Shown: one piece after another, positions 24,819 through 33,927 of the stretch
Position numbering within the stretch: position 1 is the first letter of the stretch
How the letters are laid out: each line of letters starts with the position of its first letter
Assembly: GCA_026394265.1 (NCBI GenBank)
Contig: JAPKYO010000066.1
Coordinates: 49,257 to 113,256 of the forward strand
Origin: Candidatus Bathyarchaeota archaeon
Lineage (GTDB): Archaea > Thermoproteota > Bathyarchaeia > TCS64
DNA length: 64,000 bases
Direction: 5' to 3'
Translations under genes and position numbers: made by a program
Notes under the pieces: generated by a model
The model's database searches: none
Seen by the model: only the letters and a program-made list of their open reading frames with translations
What the model was told of the DNA's origin: nothing

Positions 24819-25946
24819 CTAGTCTCTTCCGAAGCGGCGGAAGGCGAGGATGCCCACGATTATGATGAGTGCGCTCGCGCCCGCGACGGAGAGTAGGTCG
24901 TTTATGATCGTGGCGCTTGTGACGGGTGCGCCCCTGAGGAAGATGCTCGTCAGGGCGTCCGTGACGTACCACGTGGGCACGAGGCGGGCGATGTTCTCTG
25001 GGGCGGGGACGAAGGTGCCGAGGAACATGAGGGGGAGTATGAAGACGAAGCTGATGCCGGTGGCGGCTCCGCCGTTCCTCGCGAAGGCCGCGGTGATGAG
25101 TCCCAAACCGACGCTTGTCACGGTGAGGGTGAGCACGGCGACGAACGCGACCGCGACGCCCGCGACCCCGCCGAGGGGTCTGAAGCCCATCAGGTAGGAT
25201 GCGGCGAAGACGAATGCGACCTGGACTGCGCCGAGGATGAGGTTGGAGACTATGTGTCCGGCGAAGATGTCACCGACCGTCGTGGGGGTCACGCTTATGC
25301 GCCTCAGGATGCCCTGTTCGCGCTCCGTCGTGAGGGCTTGGGCGACCATCATTATGAGGAAGACCGCGGCGTAGCTGAAGAGGCCGGGGACCATGTAGGC
25401 GAACTGGCTTATGCTCTGGGCTTCGACGAGTGTCGGCGTCCCGATTTTGATGGGTGTGCCGGTCTTCGTGGTCTGGGTCATGGCGTTGAGTACCTGTTGG
25501 ATCATCGGTGGAATGGCTGCGCTCGCCACCATGGAGCCTTCGTCGATTGAGAGGCTCAGGGTGGTGTTGTGCCAGCTGGTTGGCGTCGCGGGGTTCTGGG
25601 CGTAGGATTGGATGCTATCCGTGAAGTCGGTTGGGATTGTGATGACGGCCTTTAGTCTCCCCTGCTGTAGGTCTGACTGGGCTGCGGCGGGGTCGGTGTA
25701 GTTCTGTATCGAGAGGACCTCTATGTGTGCGAGGGCGCCCGTGAAGGCTGAGCCCATGGCGCCTGCGTCCCGGTTGACGACGGCGACGCTGTACCTTGTC
25801 TCGGCTCCACCTATTGCGCCGAAGCTAGCCCCGAATGCGATGGTGAGCAACAGGGGGAAGACTATGACCATGAAGAGGTTTGCGGGCTCCCTGATTGTCC
25901 TCTTCAGCTCCTTGGCGACGAGGGCGGATACTCTTCTCGGGTCCAT
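24819..25946 (-). CDS. ABC-2 type exporter permease
   Basis: 375 residues: one N-terminal membrane segment (NLFMVIVFPLLLTIAFGASFGAI), a large extracytoplasmic loop (about residues 45-170), then five segments ending in ALIIIVGILAFRRF. This is the ABC2_membrane_3/YhgE-like drug or lipid exporter layout (DrrB/NatB-like). The conserved LTTEREQGILRRISVTPT is the coupling helix before segment 3. The start abuts the stop of the ATPase gene. Export cargo is unknown; drugs, lipids or glycans are possible. Confidence 0.92.
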   Translation of the reverse strand: MDPRRVSALVAKELKRTIREPANLFMVIVFPLLLTIAFGASFGAIGGAETRYSVAVVNRDAGAMGSAFTGALAHIEVLSIQNYTDPAAAQSDLQQGRLKAVITIPTDFTDSIQSYAQNPATPTSWHNTTLSLSIDEGSMVASAAIPPMIQQVLNAMTQTTKTGTPIKIGTPTLVEAQSISQFAYMVPGLFSYAAVFLIMMVAQALTTEREQGILRRISVTPTTVGDIFAGHIVSNLILGAVQVAFVFAASYLMGFRPLGGVAGVAVAFVAVLTLTVTSVGLGLITAAFARNGGAATGISFVFILPLMFLGTFVPAPENIARLVPTWYVTDALTSIFLRGAPVTSATIINDLLSVAGASALIIIVGILAFRRFGRD

Positions 25947-26687
25947 CTAGGATTCCTCCCGTATCTTGCGCCCCGTCATGGCGATGAAGACGTCCTCTAG
26001 GCTGGCGGCGGCGTGTGTCTGCTTCAGCTCCGCGGGGGTTCCTAGGGCTATGAGTTTGCCGTTGTCGATTATGCCGACGCGGTCGGCGAGTGCCTCGACC
26101 TCCTCGATGTAGTGGCTTGTGAGGACGACGGTTTTTCCGCGTTTCTTGAGATTGCTGATTATGTCCCATGTGGCGTGGCGGCTCTGTGGGTCCATTGCGA
26201 CGGTTGGCTCGTCGAGGAAGGCGACGGCGGGGTCGTGGATGAGCGCCATGGCTAGGCTCACCCTTCGCACCATTCCGCCGCTGTACTTACCAGCCCGCCG
26301 GTCAGCGTCGGCGCCGAGGCCAACGGCTTCGATCAGCTGCGCCGTCCTCTCCCTGAGTTGCTTGGCTGGGACGCCGTGGAATGTGCCGAATATCTCTATG
26401 TTCTCGCGTCCGGTGAGGTAGCTGTAGTAGGCTGGCTCCTGTGGGCAGAGGCCGATTATCTCGTGTACCTTGTCGGGGTCCTTCGTGGGGTCGAAGCCGT
26501 TTACGGTTGCGGTGCCCGATGTGGGTTTTAGTATCCCGCAGAGGGTCTTGATGGTGACGGTCTTCCCCGCGCCGTTGGGGCCGAGGAGGCCGAAGAGTTC
26601 ACCCTCCCCGATCTTCAGGGTGAGGTCGTCTACCGCGGTCTTGTCCTCGAACTTCTTCGTGAGGCCTTGTATGTCTATCGAGTACAT
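25947..26687 (-). CDS. ABC exporter ATPase (DrrA/CcmA type)
   Basis: About 246 residues from ATG 26687 (MYSIDIQGL); a longer frame exists but adds only unrelated sequence. Walker A is GPNGAGKT, the signature is YSGGMVRRVSLAMALIHDP and Walker B is AFLDEPTVAMD. The Q-loop has GLCPQEPAYYSYLTGREN. The switch His is in LTSHYIEEVEALADR. It pairs with the ABC-2 permease directly downstream to make a two-gene exporter. A GGCGGTGC purine/pyrimidine run before the start is a weak ribosome site. Confidence 0.94.
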   Translation of the reverse strand: MYSIDIQGLTKKFEDKTAVDDLTLKIGEGELFGLLGPNGAGKTVTIKTLCGILKPTSGTATVNGFDPTKDPDKVHEIIGLCPQEPAYYSYLTGRENIEIFGTFHGVPAKQLRERTAQLIEAVGLGADADRRAGKYSGGMVRRVSLAMALIHDPAVAFLDEPTVAMDPQSRHATWDIISNLKKRGKTVVLTSHYIEEVEALADRVGIIDNGKLIALGTPAELKQTHAAASLEDVFIAMTGRKIREES

Positions 26688-26852
26688 CGTTGCACCGCCT
26701 GTGATTGTTTGTTGTCGCTTATAGGTGTAATTTTCAGTCGTTATAGGGGGGTAAGCATCGTTCATGATATGTATGGTCGCTTCGTTTCGGGGTCGGCCTT
26801 CTGCGCCTGTCGGCAGGTGTTAAATACCCTTTTGCGTGCCTTACTCTGAAAG

Positions 26853-27953
26853 GTGCCAGATATGCCGAGCAAGCCTTATTTGAAGTTGAACACCGGTGAC
26901 CCCGACGTCGAGGCGCCGAAGTACGCCATAGAGGCGCTTCAGGACGCCGTGAAGAAGGGTGGTGACTGGACGCACTACGGCGGTAGCGAGATACCTAAGC
27001 AGTTCCGTGAGGCGGTCGTGGACTACTACAAGAAGTGGATCGGCCCCGTGTACAAGGAGTCTCAGGTCATCCCGGTGGCGGGGAGCAGTGCGGCTCTCTA
27101 CATCGCGATGGCTGCGGTCCTCAAGGAGGGGGACGAGATCATCCTCTGGGAGCCCAGCTACAGCAACCACTACGTCATGCTCAAGGACATGGGGATCAAG
27201 ATGAAGATCCCGGAGCTGTCCCGCGAGAGCGGCTACCACATGGATCTGGATAAGCTGTCGAGTTATGTTACGAAGAAGACGAAGGCGGTGCTGGTCTGCA
27301 ACCCGAACAACCCGACGGGTTCGGTCTACTCGAAGAAGGAGATCGAGGCGGTGGGCGACCTCGCCGAGGACAACGACCTCGCCATCTTCAGTGACGAGAT
27401 CTACCTCCACTACGTCTACGATGACAAGAAGTTCGTCGCCCCGAGCACGATCGGTAACCTGCGTGAGAGGACTATCAACATCATGAGCTTCAGCAAGACG
27501 TTCAGCATGACGGGCTGGAGGCTCGGGTATGTGATCGTGCCGGATAAGTATCTTGCGAAGGCGCAGACGGTGGCGAAGGTCACGGCGCCTCGTCCGGCGA
27601 CGTTCATCTACCCGGCGGGTGTGGCGTGTCTGCGCGGCGACTTCAAGTACGTCGAGGAGAGGCGGAAGGAGTACCAGGCGCGGCGCGACTACTTCACGAA
27701 GGCTATCGACGACATGGGGATGCCGTGTCACAAGTTCGAGGGCGCCTTCTACGCTTGGTTCGACGCCCGCAGGTATGGGTTGAAGAGCGAGGACTTCGTC
27801 GCGAAGCTGGAGAAGGCGGAGAACTTGGCGCTGAGCAACGGTGCGGCGTTCGGCACGAAGCAGGAGGGCTTCATCAGGGTGCCGATGACGGCTCCGATAT
27901 CGGTGCTCAAGGACGCCGTGGAGCGCGTCGAGCGCTTCACCAAGAAGCTCTAA
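26853..27953 (+). CDS. Class I/II aminotransferase (PLP)
   Basis: A 366-residue fold-type I aminotransferase. The Schiff-base Lys is in SFSKTFSMTGWRLGY. The PLP-phosphate/pyridine residues include NPNNPTGSVYSKKE and the Asp-Tyr in SDEIYLHYVY, and the conserved C-terminal Arg is in EGFIRVPMT. The family is that of aspartate/aromatic aminotransferases, which swap an amino group between an amino acid and a 2-oxo acid. The start is GTG 26853 (TATA TTAAATA lies about 28 nt upstream) or ATG 26862. The exact amino acid is unknown. It may feed amino-acid catabolism together with the many peptidases. Confidence 0.93.
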   Translation: MPDMPSKPYLKLNTGDPDVEAPKYAIEALQDAVKKGGDWTHYGGSEIPKQFREAVVDYYKKWIGPVYKESQVIPVAGSSAALYIAMAAVLKEGDEIILWEPSYSNHYVMLKDMGIKMKIPELSRESGYHMDLDKLSSYVTKKTKAVLVCNPNNPTGSVYSKKEIEAVGDLAEDNDLAIFSDEIYLHYVYDDKKFVAPSTIGNLRERTINIMSFSKTFSMTGWRLGYVIVPDKYLAKAQTVAKVTAPRPATFIYPAGVACLRGDFKYVEERRKEYQARRDYFTKAIDDMGMPCHKFEGAFYAWFDARRYGLKSEDFVAKLEKAENLALSNGAAFGTKQEGFIRVPMTAPISVLKDAVERVERFTKKL

Positions 27954-27956
27954 GCG

Positions 27957-27990
27957 TCCTCTTTTTCCTTCATTTTAGCTTTTTTCGTGT
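27957..27990 (+). terminator. T-rich terminator after the aminotransferase gene
   Basis: T5, T4 and T6 tracts in a 30-nt stretch directly after the stop codon, typical of archaeal factor-independent termination. Confidence 0.5.
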
Positions 27991-28122
27991 GGGGTATTGC
28001 TGCAACTTTGTAGGGAATAGATGCCCCTTTTGCGTAGATCGGCATGTCAACGGGGTCATTTTAGAGCTTCTTTCAGCTATTGGCGCATTAAAACTAAATA
28101 TTTGGGGTACCCCCCTCCCCCC
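27981..28122. repeat. Long imperfect direct repeat, copy A
   Basis: This unit starts TTTTTCGTG...GCTGCAACTTTG and contains GATCGGCATGTCAACGGGG and GCTTCTTTCAGCT. It ends with an A/T box (CTAAATATTTGGGG) and the C-rich CCCCTCCCCCC. Copy B at 28127-28312 repeats these blocks in the same order with indels. No protein frame explains them. Confidence 0.6.
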
Positions 28123-28126
28123 TAGG

Positions 28127-28312
28127 GTTTTCGTCGCTGCAAATTGGGCCTCTTTTGGTACCTATCGTGGTTGTTTAACACGTTTGAGGATCCTAAATGC
28201 GTCGTTTTCTGTGCATTTTCGTGCAGTATGGATCGTCAACGGAGCCTTTTTCTGGCTTCTTTCGGCTTACGGGGCTGTTTTCCAGTTTATTTAGGGGGAC
28301 TCCCCTCCCCCC
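28127..28312. repeat. Long imperfect direct repeat, copy B
   Basis: Shares with copy A the blocks TTTTCGT...GCTGCAAATTGG, GGATCGTCAACGGAG, GGCTTCTTTCGGCT, TTTATTTAGGGGGA and CCCCTCCCCCC. It is about 45 bp longer through an insertion (GTACCTATCGTGG...CATTTTCGTGCAG). The two copies fill the 440-nt gap between the aminotransferase and the zinc-ribbon gene. Confidence 0.6.
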
Positions 28313-28393
28313 TTTTTGAATAGTACATGAGTTTGTACCGGTAAAATGTGCTCGTTAAGATGCTGACGGTTGACAAAAGCGTCGGTGGGTTGT

Positions 28394-28555
28394 TTATGGG
28401 CCTTGGAATCCGCAGGCGGGGCACCTGTAGGTGCGACCGAAGAGGCGGCACTTCTCGCAACGCCAGATAGTAACGGCGCCGCAGTTGGGGCAGCTCATCT
28501 TAACGGCCTTCTCCTCGGGAGTGACCTTCCTGCCACAGGAGATGCATGTGGACAT
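28394..28555 (-). CDS. HVO_2753-type zinc-ribbon protein, 53 aa
   Basis: A 53-residue protein from ATG 28555 to TAA 28394. It has four CxxC pairs: CISC (4-7), CPNC (22-25), CEKC (33-36) and CPAC (45-48), forming two zinc knuckles. SCPNCGAVTIWRCEKCR and YRCPACGFQGP match the HVO_2753/COG2888 family of small archaeal zinc-ribbon proteins, thought to bind RNA. It is nearly universal in archaea, often near translation factors; here it neighbours geranylgeranyl reductase with 34 nt between. Confidence 0.92.
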   Translation of the reverse strand: MSTCISCGRKVTPEEKAVKMSCPNCGAVTIWRCEKCRLFGRTYRCPACGFQGP

Positions 28556-28589
28556 ACTTATCAGCCCAGATACAAGCTTGGCTCGATAT

Positions 28590-29792
28590 TTAAATGTTGA
28601 CTAGGCCGCGCAGCTCGGCGAATGCGAGCCTCCCGAGCCCGCCGATGGCTGCCTTCATGATCCGCGGCTCCGAGAGGGCGCGCCTGATGACCGCCTCCTG
28701 CAGGTCCATGTCGCCGTCGGCGACGAGTTCGTTGACCCTGTCCCCCAGCCCCGCGGCATGGAAGGCTCGGAAGAAGCGGTTCATCCTCTCATCGGAGACC
28801 CTGTCGGCGAGGCTCCGGAGTGTCTGCATGCTCCTGAACTCGGAGCCGTATAGCCTCCTCCACGCCTCGTCGTACCGCCCGAGCGTTCTCTGGGAGAGGT
28901 CGCCGGATTCGAGGGCCTTCGCCGCGGCTCTCCCCGCCTCGATGGCGCAGAGGCCGCCGAGCACAACGCCGCCCCCCGTCGTCGGCTTCACGTGCCCCGC
29001 CGCGTCACCGACTAATAGCATGCCTGGGAACGATGTCCTGCTGACCGGGCCGTCGACGAGCACCTGCCCCGCCCTCGGCGGCGGATAAGTGGTGGCGCCG
29101 AAGCGCCTCTTGACGAAGTTGGTGAGCAGCCTCGTGGGGTCGCCCTTGTTCGCGGCGAGGCCGACCCTCGCCTGCTTGTCCGAGGTGGGGATGACCCACG
29201 CGAAGAAACCGGGCGCCGTCTCCCCGCCGAACCAGACCTCGACCGTCGTGGGGTCGATCTCGCACGTTACCTCGGTGTTGACGCCGAGGAGGGGTTCCTG
29301 CTTATGGTTGACTAGGCCGGCCTGTCTGGCGAGCCTCCTTGATGGTCCCTCGGCGTCTATCACTAGGCGCGCCTCCTCCGTCCACCCGGCTCCGGATGCG
29401 CCCGTGGCGCTGCCGTCGTCGAGTGTCAGCCTCTCCACCCTCCTGCCCGTGATGAGCTCTGCGCCGGCGTCGAGCGCCATCTCGGCTAGGTGCTGGTCAA
29501 GCGCCGCCCTATCGATGACATATGCACGCGGGCGGGTGTCCCTGATCTCTATGCACTGCCCGTCTGGTGAGTAGATGCGCCCCCCCATGATCGTGTTCTG
29601 CACAAAACTACCCGAGGCCTCGACGCCTATCCTCTTGAGCCCCTCGACGCTGATGAGCCCCGCGCAGTGGGAGGGGACGCCGACCCGGGCGTGCTCCTCC
29701 AGAATCTTGACGGAGAAGCCATGAGATGCAATCTCCTTGGACGCTAGAAGACCCGCGGGTCCCGCCCCCACGACAAGTGAGTCGGAGCCCAT
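28590..29792 (-). CDS. Geranylgeranyl reductase family flavoprotein
   Basis: A 400-residue FAD enzyme of the digeranylgeranylglycerophospholipid reductase family. It saturates the isoprenoid chains of archaeal membrane lipids. The FAD fold GAGPAGLLASKEIASHG begins at residue 8. The CAGLISVEGLKRIGV substrate motif (PxxCxG-like) follows, and LLVGDAAGHVKPTTGGGVVLGG is the second FAD motif. All expected parts are present. Paralogues can act on other isoprenoids, so the exact substrate is not certain. It lies 23 nt from the FKBP gene on the same strand. Confidence 0.92.
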   Translation of the reverse strand: MGSDSLVVGAGPAGLLASKEIASHGFSVKILEEHARVGVPSHCAGLISVEGLKRIGVEASGSFVQNTIMGGRIYSPDGQCIEIRDTRPRAYVIDRAALDQHLAEMALDAGAELITGRRVERLTLDDGSATGASGAGWTEEARLVIDAEGPSRRLARQAGLVNHKQEPLLGVNTEVTCEIDPTTVEVWFGGETAPGFFAWVIPTSDKQARVGLAANKGDPTRLLTNFVKRRFGATTYPPPRAGQVLVDGPVSRTSFPGMLLVGDAAGHVKPTTGGGVVLGGLCAIEAGRAAAKALESGDLSQRTLGRYDEAWRRLYGSEFRSMQTLRSLADRVSDERMNRFFRAFHAAGLGDRVNELVADGDMDLQEAVIRRALSEPRIMKAAIGGLGRLAFAELRGLVNI

Positions 29793-29815
29793 TGGGTCAC
29801 CGATGAAAAAAGGGC

Positions 29816-30652
29816 TTAGCTACGCTTAACTATTTCCAGGAACTCGACGTCTTCGAGCTCGGGGAAGAACTTGAGCACGTCCATGGCGAGGCCCCTCTTG
29901 GCGATCTGGATGTTCTCGCCGAAGAATATCTCGTCTGGGACGGTGAGGGTCATCTTCTTCTTGCCCATCTTCTGGCCGAACTTCTCGGCGTCGATGCCGA
30001 CGAAGCGGCGGCCGATGAGGGCCTTGACCTTCGCCTTCTCCTCCTCGATTATCTCGGTGACCTTTACGTCGTAGACGATCTTCCTGCCCGCGAGTGCGTG
30101 GTTGTAGTCGACCTGTACGCGACCGGCGCCGACGCTGCGGATGATGGCCTGGCGGCCGTCGATCTCAAGCTCCGCGCCGGGGACTGGGTTTACGCCCTTG
30201 CTGCGTAGGATGCGATAGGGGATGAGTTGGACGCTCGTGGGGTCGCGCTCGCCGAATGCCTCGGCTGCGGGGATCTCGATCGCAGTCTGCTCGTTTGGCT
30301 TTACGCCGTGCAGGCGGGCGTCGAGTCCGCGTAGTACCCAGCCCTCGCCGACGACGACGAGGCGTGGGCCGTAAGTGTTGCCCTCGCGGTGGATGCCCTT
30401 CTCCTTGGCGACATCCTCGTTGGTGGTGTCGAATACCTCGCCGGTCTCCTCGGCCTTGCCCGTCATCTCCATGAGGATGAAGTCGCCCTTGTTGACGGCG
30501 CCCTCTATGCGTGGCTCCTCAACAGGTTTTTCCTCCTTAGCCTCGACGGGGGCCTCAGCGGGCGCGGTTGCCTCTGCTGCCGGCGCCTCTACCTTCGGCT
30601 CCTCGACTGGCTTCTCCTCTGGCATTTCGATGGGCTTCTTATCTTCGCTCAT
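29816..30652 (-). CDS. FKBP-type peptidyl-prolyl isomerase with acidic N-terminal tail
   Basis: About 278 residues from ATG 30652 (MSEDKKPIE). Residues 1-75 are a low-complexity Pro/Glu/Ala/Lys tail. The FKBP/SlyD domain follows (GDFILMEMTGKAEETGEVFDTT...YGPRLVVVGEGWVLRGLDARLHG). An insert-in-flap chaperone part carries VQVDYNHALAGRKIVYDV, the SlyD signature. The last 80 residues resemble the extra domain of archaeal long FKBPs (FKBP26-type). It speeds proline isomerisation and helps folding. The longer upstream frame is rejected because the extra text is not conserved-looking and crosses the next promoter. Confidence 0.9.
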   Translation of the reverse strand: MSEDKKPIEMPEEKPVEEPKVEAPAAEATAPAEAPVEAKEEKPVEEPRIEGAVNKGDFILMEMTGKAEETGEVFDTTNEDVAKEKGIHREGNTYGPRLVVVGEGWVLRGLDARLHGVKPNEQTAIEIPAAEAFGERDPTSVQLIPYRILRSKGVNPVPGAELEIDGRQAIIRSVGAGRVQVDYNHALAGRKIVYDVKVTEIIEEEKAKVKALIGRRFVGIDAEKFGQKMGKKKMTLTVPDEIFFGENIQIAKRGLAMDVLKFFPELEDVEFLEIVKRS

Positions 30653-30835
30653 ATTGAACACTCTGAGAGTCATTGCCCCCCTATCCGGGGGATTCACGCA
30701 TGGAGATGCGGAACCCGGTTTAAAGGCTTTCTGTAAAACTTGACGGCTAGACGCGTGTTTGGGCGGCACGTTTACCCGCCTCCCCCGGCTCTGGTCCGCA
30801 CGGTTTTTAACGAGCCCCACACGGTCTAGCCTGAG

Positions 30836-33475
30836 ATGCCCCCCACCCAGACGCTTAAGACGGTTGTACCCCGCAACCGGGAGAGATGCGTCAGGTGTAG
30901 GAGGCGATACATGTACTGGATCAGGGGGAGCGAGACCGTCATCAGGTGCCTCACCCCCTGCGACAACGCCGTCGCGGTCGAAGACCCGCGTCGAAGACCG
31001 ACTCAGAACTTCCGCGACCTGCTCGCCGAACTCTCCGCCCCCAACAAGGCGCCGACGCTAAGAGGCGTCGACCTACGATTCACACTAGACGCGGATGAGT
31101 CAAACAACCACCTGATCGGGGTCTACGCGGAGGGCGCGAACACCCGCCTCGACGCTCCCCGAATCGACGCCGAAAACGGCACGATCAAGACAGACGAAGG
31201 CACCCGGACGATCACCCCCGAGAGCCTCAGCGTCCTAAAGAGCATACTCAGCCTCAAACCCATCTACAAGGGCGGAGACATCTTCTTCGCCTTCAACCCC
31301 GCCACCCTCCAGAGCCTACGCAGACTCCTAAAAGTCCGGGAGACCGAACAATCCCGAGAGATCCGCTGCAGGGCCGGGAGCCCGATAAGGTCCCTCACCG
31401 TCGACTTCGACCCCAAGAAGGGCGTCACCGTCGAGCCACAGTACGAGGACCCCAGCGGACACCCCCTCCCCCCCGCCGCCGTGAAGCGCGGCGAAGGCTA
31501 CCTCAAAGTCGGCGAAGAATTCTACCTACTCGACGAAGCCTCCCAGAAGGCCCTCGACATCGCCGAGGACGGCGTCGGGCTCGGCGACATCCCCGAGTTC
31601 TTCCTCAGAGACCTCGTACTACTCAAGAGCAGCTTCACGGCCGTCCTCACCGACAAGGCTCGGAAGGTCACGATAATCGAGGAGGACAAGCCCCCCACAG
31701 TCCTCATCAGCTACGAGGAGCCCGGTTGGCTCGACTTCAACATAGTCTACGACCCCAAATCCGACTCCCCCGGCCTCCCGGCGAGCAACGACGGCGGCTA
31801 CTCCCGAGCCGACAACTACACGTGGGTCAGGAAGGTCGAGAGGCGCAAATCCGAGGACGAGCAGCGCCTCAAGGGACTCGGGGCAAGGAAGACGGAGAAG
31901 GGCTACCGCCTCGGCCTACACGCCTACAAGACCCTCGAAGAGTTCATCGAGAACATCGGAGGCGTCAAGCAGGCAACCGAGGAGTACCGGGAGTTCCTCG
32001 ACCAGATAACCGACTTCCGCACCGACGAGGCCTACCGCCTACCCGAAGAGATCGAGGCGCAGCTTATGCGGAGCGGCAGGAGCCTCTTCCCATACCAGCG
32101 GACCGGCATACAGTGGCTCAACTGGATCTTCAGCCACAACCTCCACGGCCTCCTCGCCGACGACATGGGCCTCGGCAAGACGCTGCAGAGCCTCGCCTCG
32201 ATGCGCTTCATGTACGAGCAATCAGGCGCGGGGGAGCCCTCCCTCGTTATCTGCCCCGTCGCCGTCATCAGGCACTGGGAGAACGAGATCAGGACAGTCT
32301 TCCCCGACGCGACCGTCGTAAACATCTACCACGGCCAGAGCAGGCGCATCGACCCCCCCAGCGGCGAGCGCACCATCTACATAAGCAGCTACGACACCGT
32401 CGTCGCCGACGTCGAGGAGCTGCAGAAGATCGGGTGGTTATTCGTCGTCCTCGACGAGGGCACACGCATCAAGAACCCGGGCACACAGCGAGCAGCTGCC
32501 ATAAAAATGCTCAACGCCGCCCACAAGCTCAGCCTAAGCGGAACCCCCATAGAGAACCGCCCCGCCGAGCTCTGGAGCCTCTTCGACTTCCTCATGCGCG
32601 ACCACCTCGGCACCTACAGCGAGTTCCTGCGCACATTCGAGAAACCCATCTTCGAGGGCGACAAGACGCAGATCGGGGAGCTGAAGCGCCGCGTCAAGCC
32701 ATTCATCCTGCGCCGCAAGAAGGAGCAGGTCGCAAAGGACCTCCCCGAGAAGGTCGAGATGCGGTACTGGGTCGAACTCACGGGGGAGCAGAAGCTCCTC
32801 TACAGGCGCATACAGGAGGCCGAGGTCAACCCCATGGAGGAGAAGATCCTCTCGGGGCAGAGCGTCGGATACGTCGACAGCATCCTACCCGTCATCATGA
32901 AGCTCCGCCAGCTCTGCGACCACCCCGCCATGGCAAACGACGCCTGGGACCCACCCCTCGGCCGAAGCGAGAAGTTCGACCTCGTCTGCGAGAAGATACA
33001 GGAGATACACGAGGGGGGCGAATCCTGCGTGGTGTTCACAAACTTCCTCGGCACCCTCAACCTCCTCGAGCGCGTCCTCGGGGAAGCGGGGCTCCGATAC
33101 ATCAGGATCGACGGGCAGACCCGGGACCGGCAGGGGCTCATCGACGCCTTCAACGGCGGCGGCTACGCCGCGGCGCTCTGCAGCGTCCTCGCCAGCGGCC
33201 ACGGCATAAACCTCACCGCCGCCAACCACGTCATACACGTCGACAACTGGTTCAGCCCAGCAGTCGAGGACCAGGCAACCGACCGCGTCCACCGCATAGG
33301 CCAGACGCGCACCGTCTACGTCCACAAGATACTCGTCCAGAACACCCTAGAGGAGAAGATAGACGCACTCATCAAGCGGAAACGTGGCATCATAAACGGC
33401 GTCATCGACTCGGAGCTGGAGGGGGAGAAGTTCTGGACCCGGCGGGAGCTACTCGAGATACTGCGCCCTCTCTAG
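30836..33475 (+). CDS. SNF2-family DNA-dependent ATPase
   Basis: 879 residues. An N-terminal zinc site (C18, C21, C38, C42) is followed by about 380 residues of unassigned, partly beta-rich sequence. The two RecA-like SNF2 domains come next. Motif I GLLADDMGLGKT is near residue 440. Motif II is LDEGTRIKN near 538, where most SNF2 proteins have DEAH/DEAQ. Motif III is LSGTPIENR. C-terminal motifs V-VI are NWFSPAVEDQATDRVHRIGQTR near 805-825. It is a helicase-like remodeller that moves on duplex DNA, possibly displacing bound proteins. It is preceded by its own promoter and followed, convergently, by a PIN toxin-like gene. Confidence 0.93.
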   Translation: MPPTQTLKTVVPRNRERCVRCRRRYMYWIRGSETVIRCLTPCDNAVAVEDPRRRPTQNFRDLLAELSAPNKAPTLRGVDLRFTLDADESNNHLIGVYAEGANTRLDAPRIDAENGTIKTDEGTRTITPESLSVLKSILSLKPIYKGGDIFFAFNPATLQSLRRLLKVRETEQSREIRCRAGSPIRSLTVDFDPKKGVTVEPQYEDPSGHPLPPAAVKRGEGYLKVGEEFYLLDEASQKALDIAEDGVGLGDIPEFFLRDLVLLKSSFTAVLTDKARKVTIIEEDKPPTVLISYEEPGWLDFNIVYDPKSDSPGLPASNDGGYSRADNYTWVRKVERRKSEDEQRLKGLGARKTEKGYRLGLHAYKTLEEFIENIGGVKQATEEYREFLDQITDFRTDEAYRLPEEIEAQLMRSGRSLFPYQRTGIQWLNWIFSHNLHGLLADDMGLGKTLQSLASMRFMYEQSGAGEPSLVICPVAVIRHWENEIRTVFPDATVVNIYHGQSRRIDPPSGERTIYISSYDTVVADVEELQKIGWLFVVLDEGTRIKNPGTQRAAAIKMLNAAHKLSLSGTPIENRPAELWSLFDFLMRDHLGTYSEFLRTFEKPIFEGDKTQIGELKRRVKPFILRRKKEQVAKDLPEKVEMRYWVELTGEQKLLYRRIQEAEVNPMEEKILSGQSVGYVDSILPVIMKLRQLCDHPAMANDAWDPPLGRSEKFDLVCEKIQEIHEGGESCVVFTNFLGTLNLLERVLGEAGLRYIRIDGQTRDRQGLIDAFNGGGYAAALCSVLASGHGINLTAANHVIHVDNWFSPAVEDQATDRVHRIGQTRTVYVHKILVQNTLEEKIDALIKRKRGIINGVIDSELEGEKFWTRRELLEILRPL

Positions 33476-33501
33476 GCGTTGGTTGCACCTCGTGTCGCTG
33501 T

Positions 33502-33927
33502 CTATTCGTCGAGGAGACGCACACTCGTCAGCGTCTTCGCAACGCGCGCGAGCTTCTCATCCGCCGTGTGTAGTGTGCAGTGGCCTTGTATGGCGGCCGC
33601 GACGTAGAGGGTGTCGTACGGCGTCAGCCCGGTGTCGACTGAGAGGCGCGTCGCCTCCTCGGCCACGTCTCTGGCGTGGATGATGGCGAGTCTATCGTAA
33701 AGGTCGATGAGGTCCCGCCCTGCCTGCAGGAGGGCATCCGCCGAGATCTCCTTTAGGAGCACGTGGTGTTTCCAGAGTGCGGTGAGGGCCTCCGGGAGGG
33801 CGTGGTCCATGGTCGCGGGGGCGAAGCCGGAGTTGAAGGCGCTCCTTATGAGCCTCCTCGCCTTGCCGCTGCCCTGCTCCTCCAAGACGGTTTTAACGAG
33901 TATGTTTGCGTCGAGGAGAATGATCAG
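33502..33927 (-). CDS. PIN-domain (VapC-like) ribonuclease, CTG start
   Basis: The PIN frame is open back to 33927 and begins LIILLDANILVKTV. The first catalytic Asp (DAN) therefore lies before the first standard start (TTG 33885), which would remove it. Codon CTG 33927 overlaps the antitoxin stop TGA in CTGA, the same geometry as usual ATGA coupling. Other acidic residues: Glu in LPEALTALW, Asp in TPYDTLYVAAA and Asp in HTADEKLARV. PIN proteins of this type cut tRNA or rRNA and act as toxins or RNA-processing nucleases. Length is 141 aa, typical. Confidence 0.85.
   Translation of the reverse strand: MIILLDANILVKTVLEEQGSGKARRLIRSAFNSGFAPATMDHALPEALTALWKHHVLLKEISADALLQAGRDLIDLYDRLAIIHARDVAEEATRLSVDTGLTPYDTLYVAAAIQGHCTLHTADEKLARVAKTLTSVRLLDE

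Noticed and set aside
31726..33573. A 615-codon open frame overlapping the SNF2 gene in another frame
   Set aside because: Its composition is Arg/Pro/His-rich low complexity caused by the GC-rich third positions of the real gene; no domain is visible.
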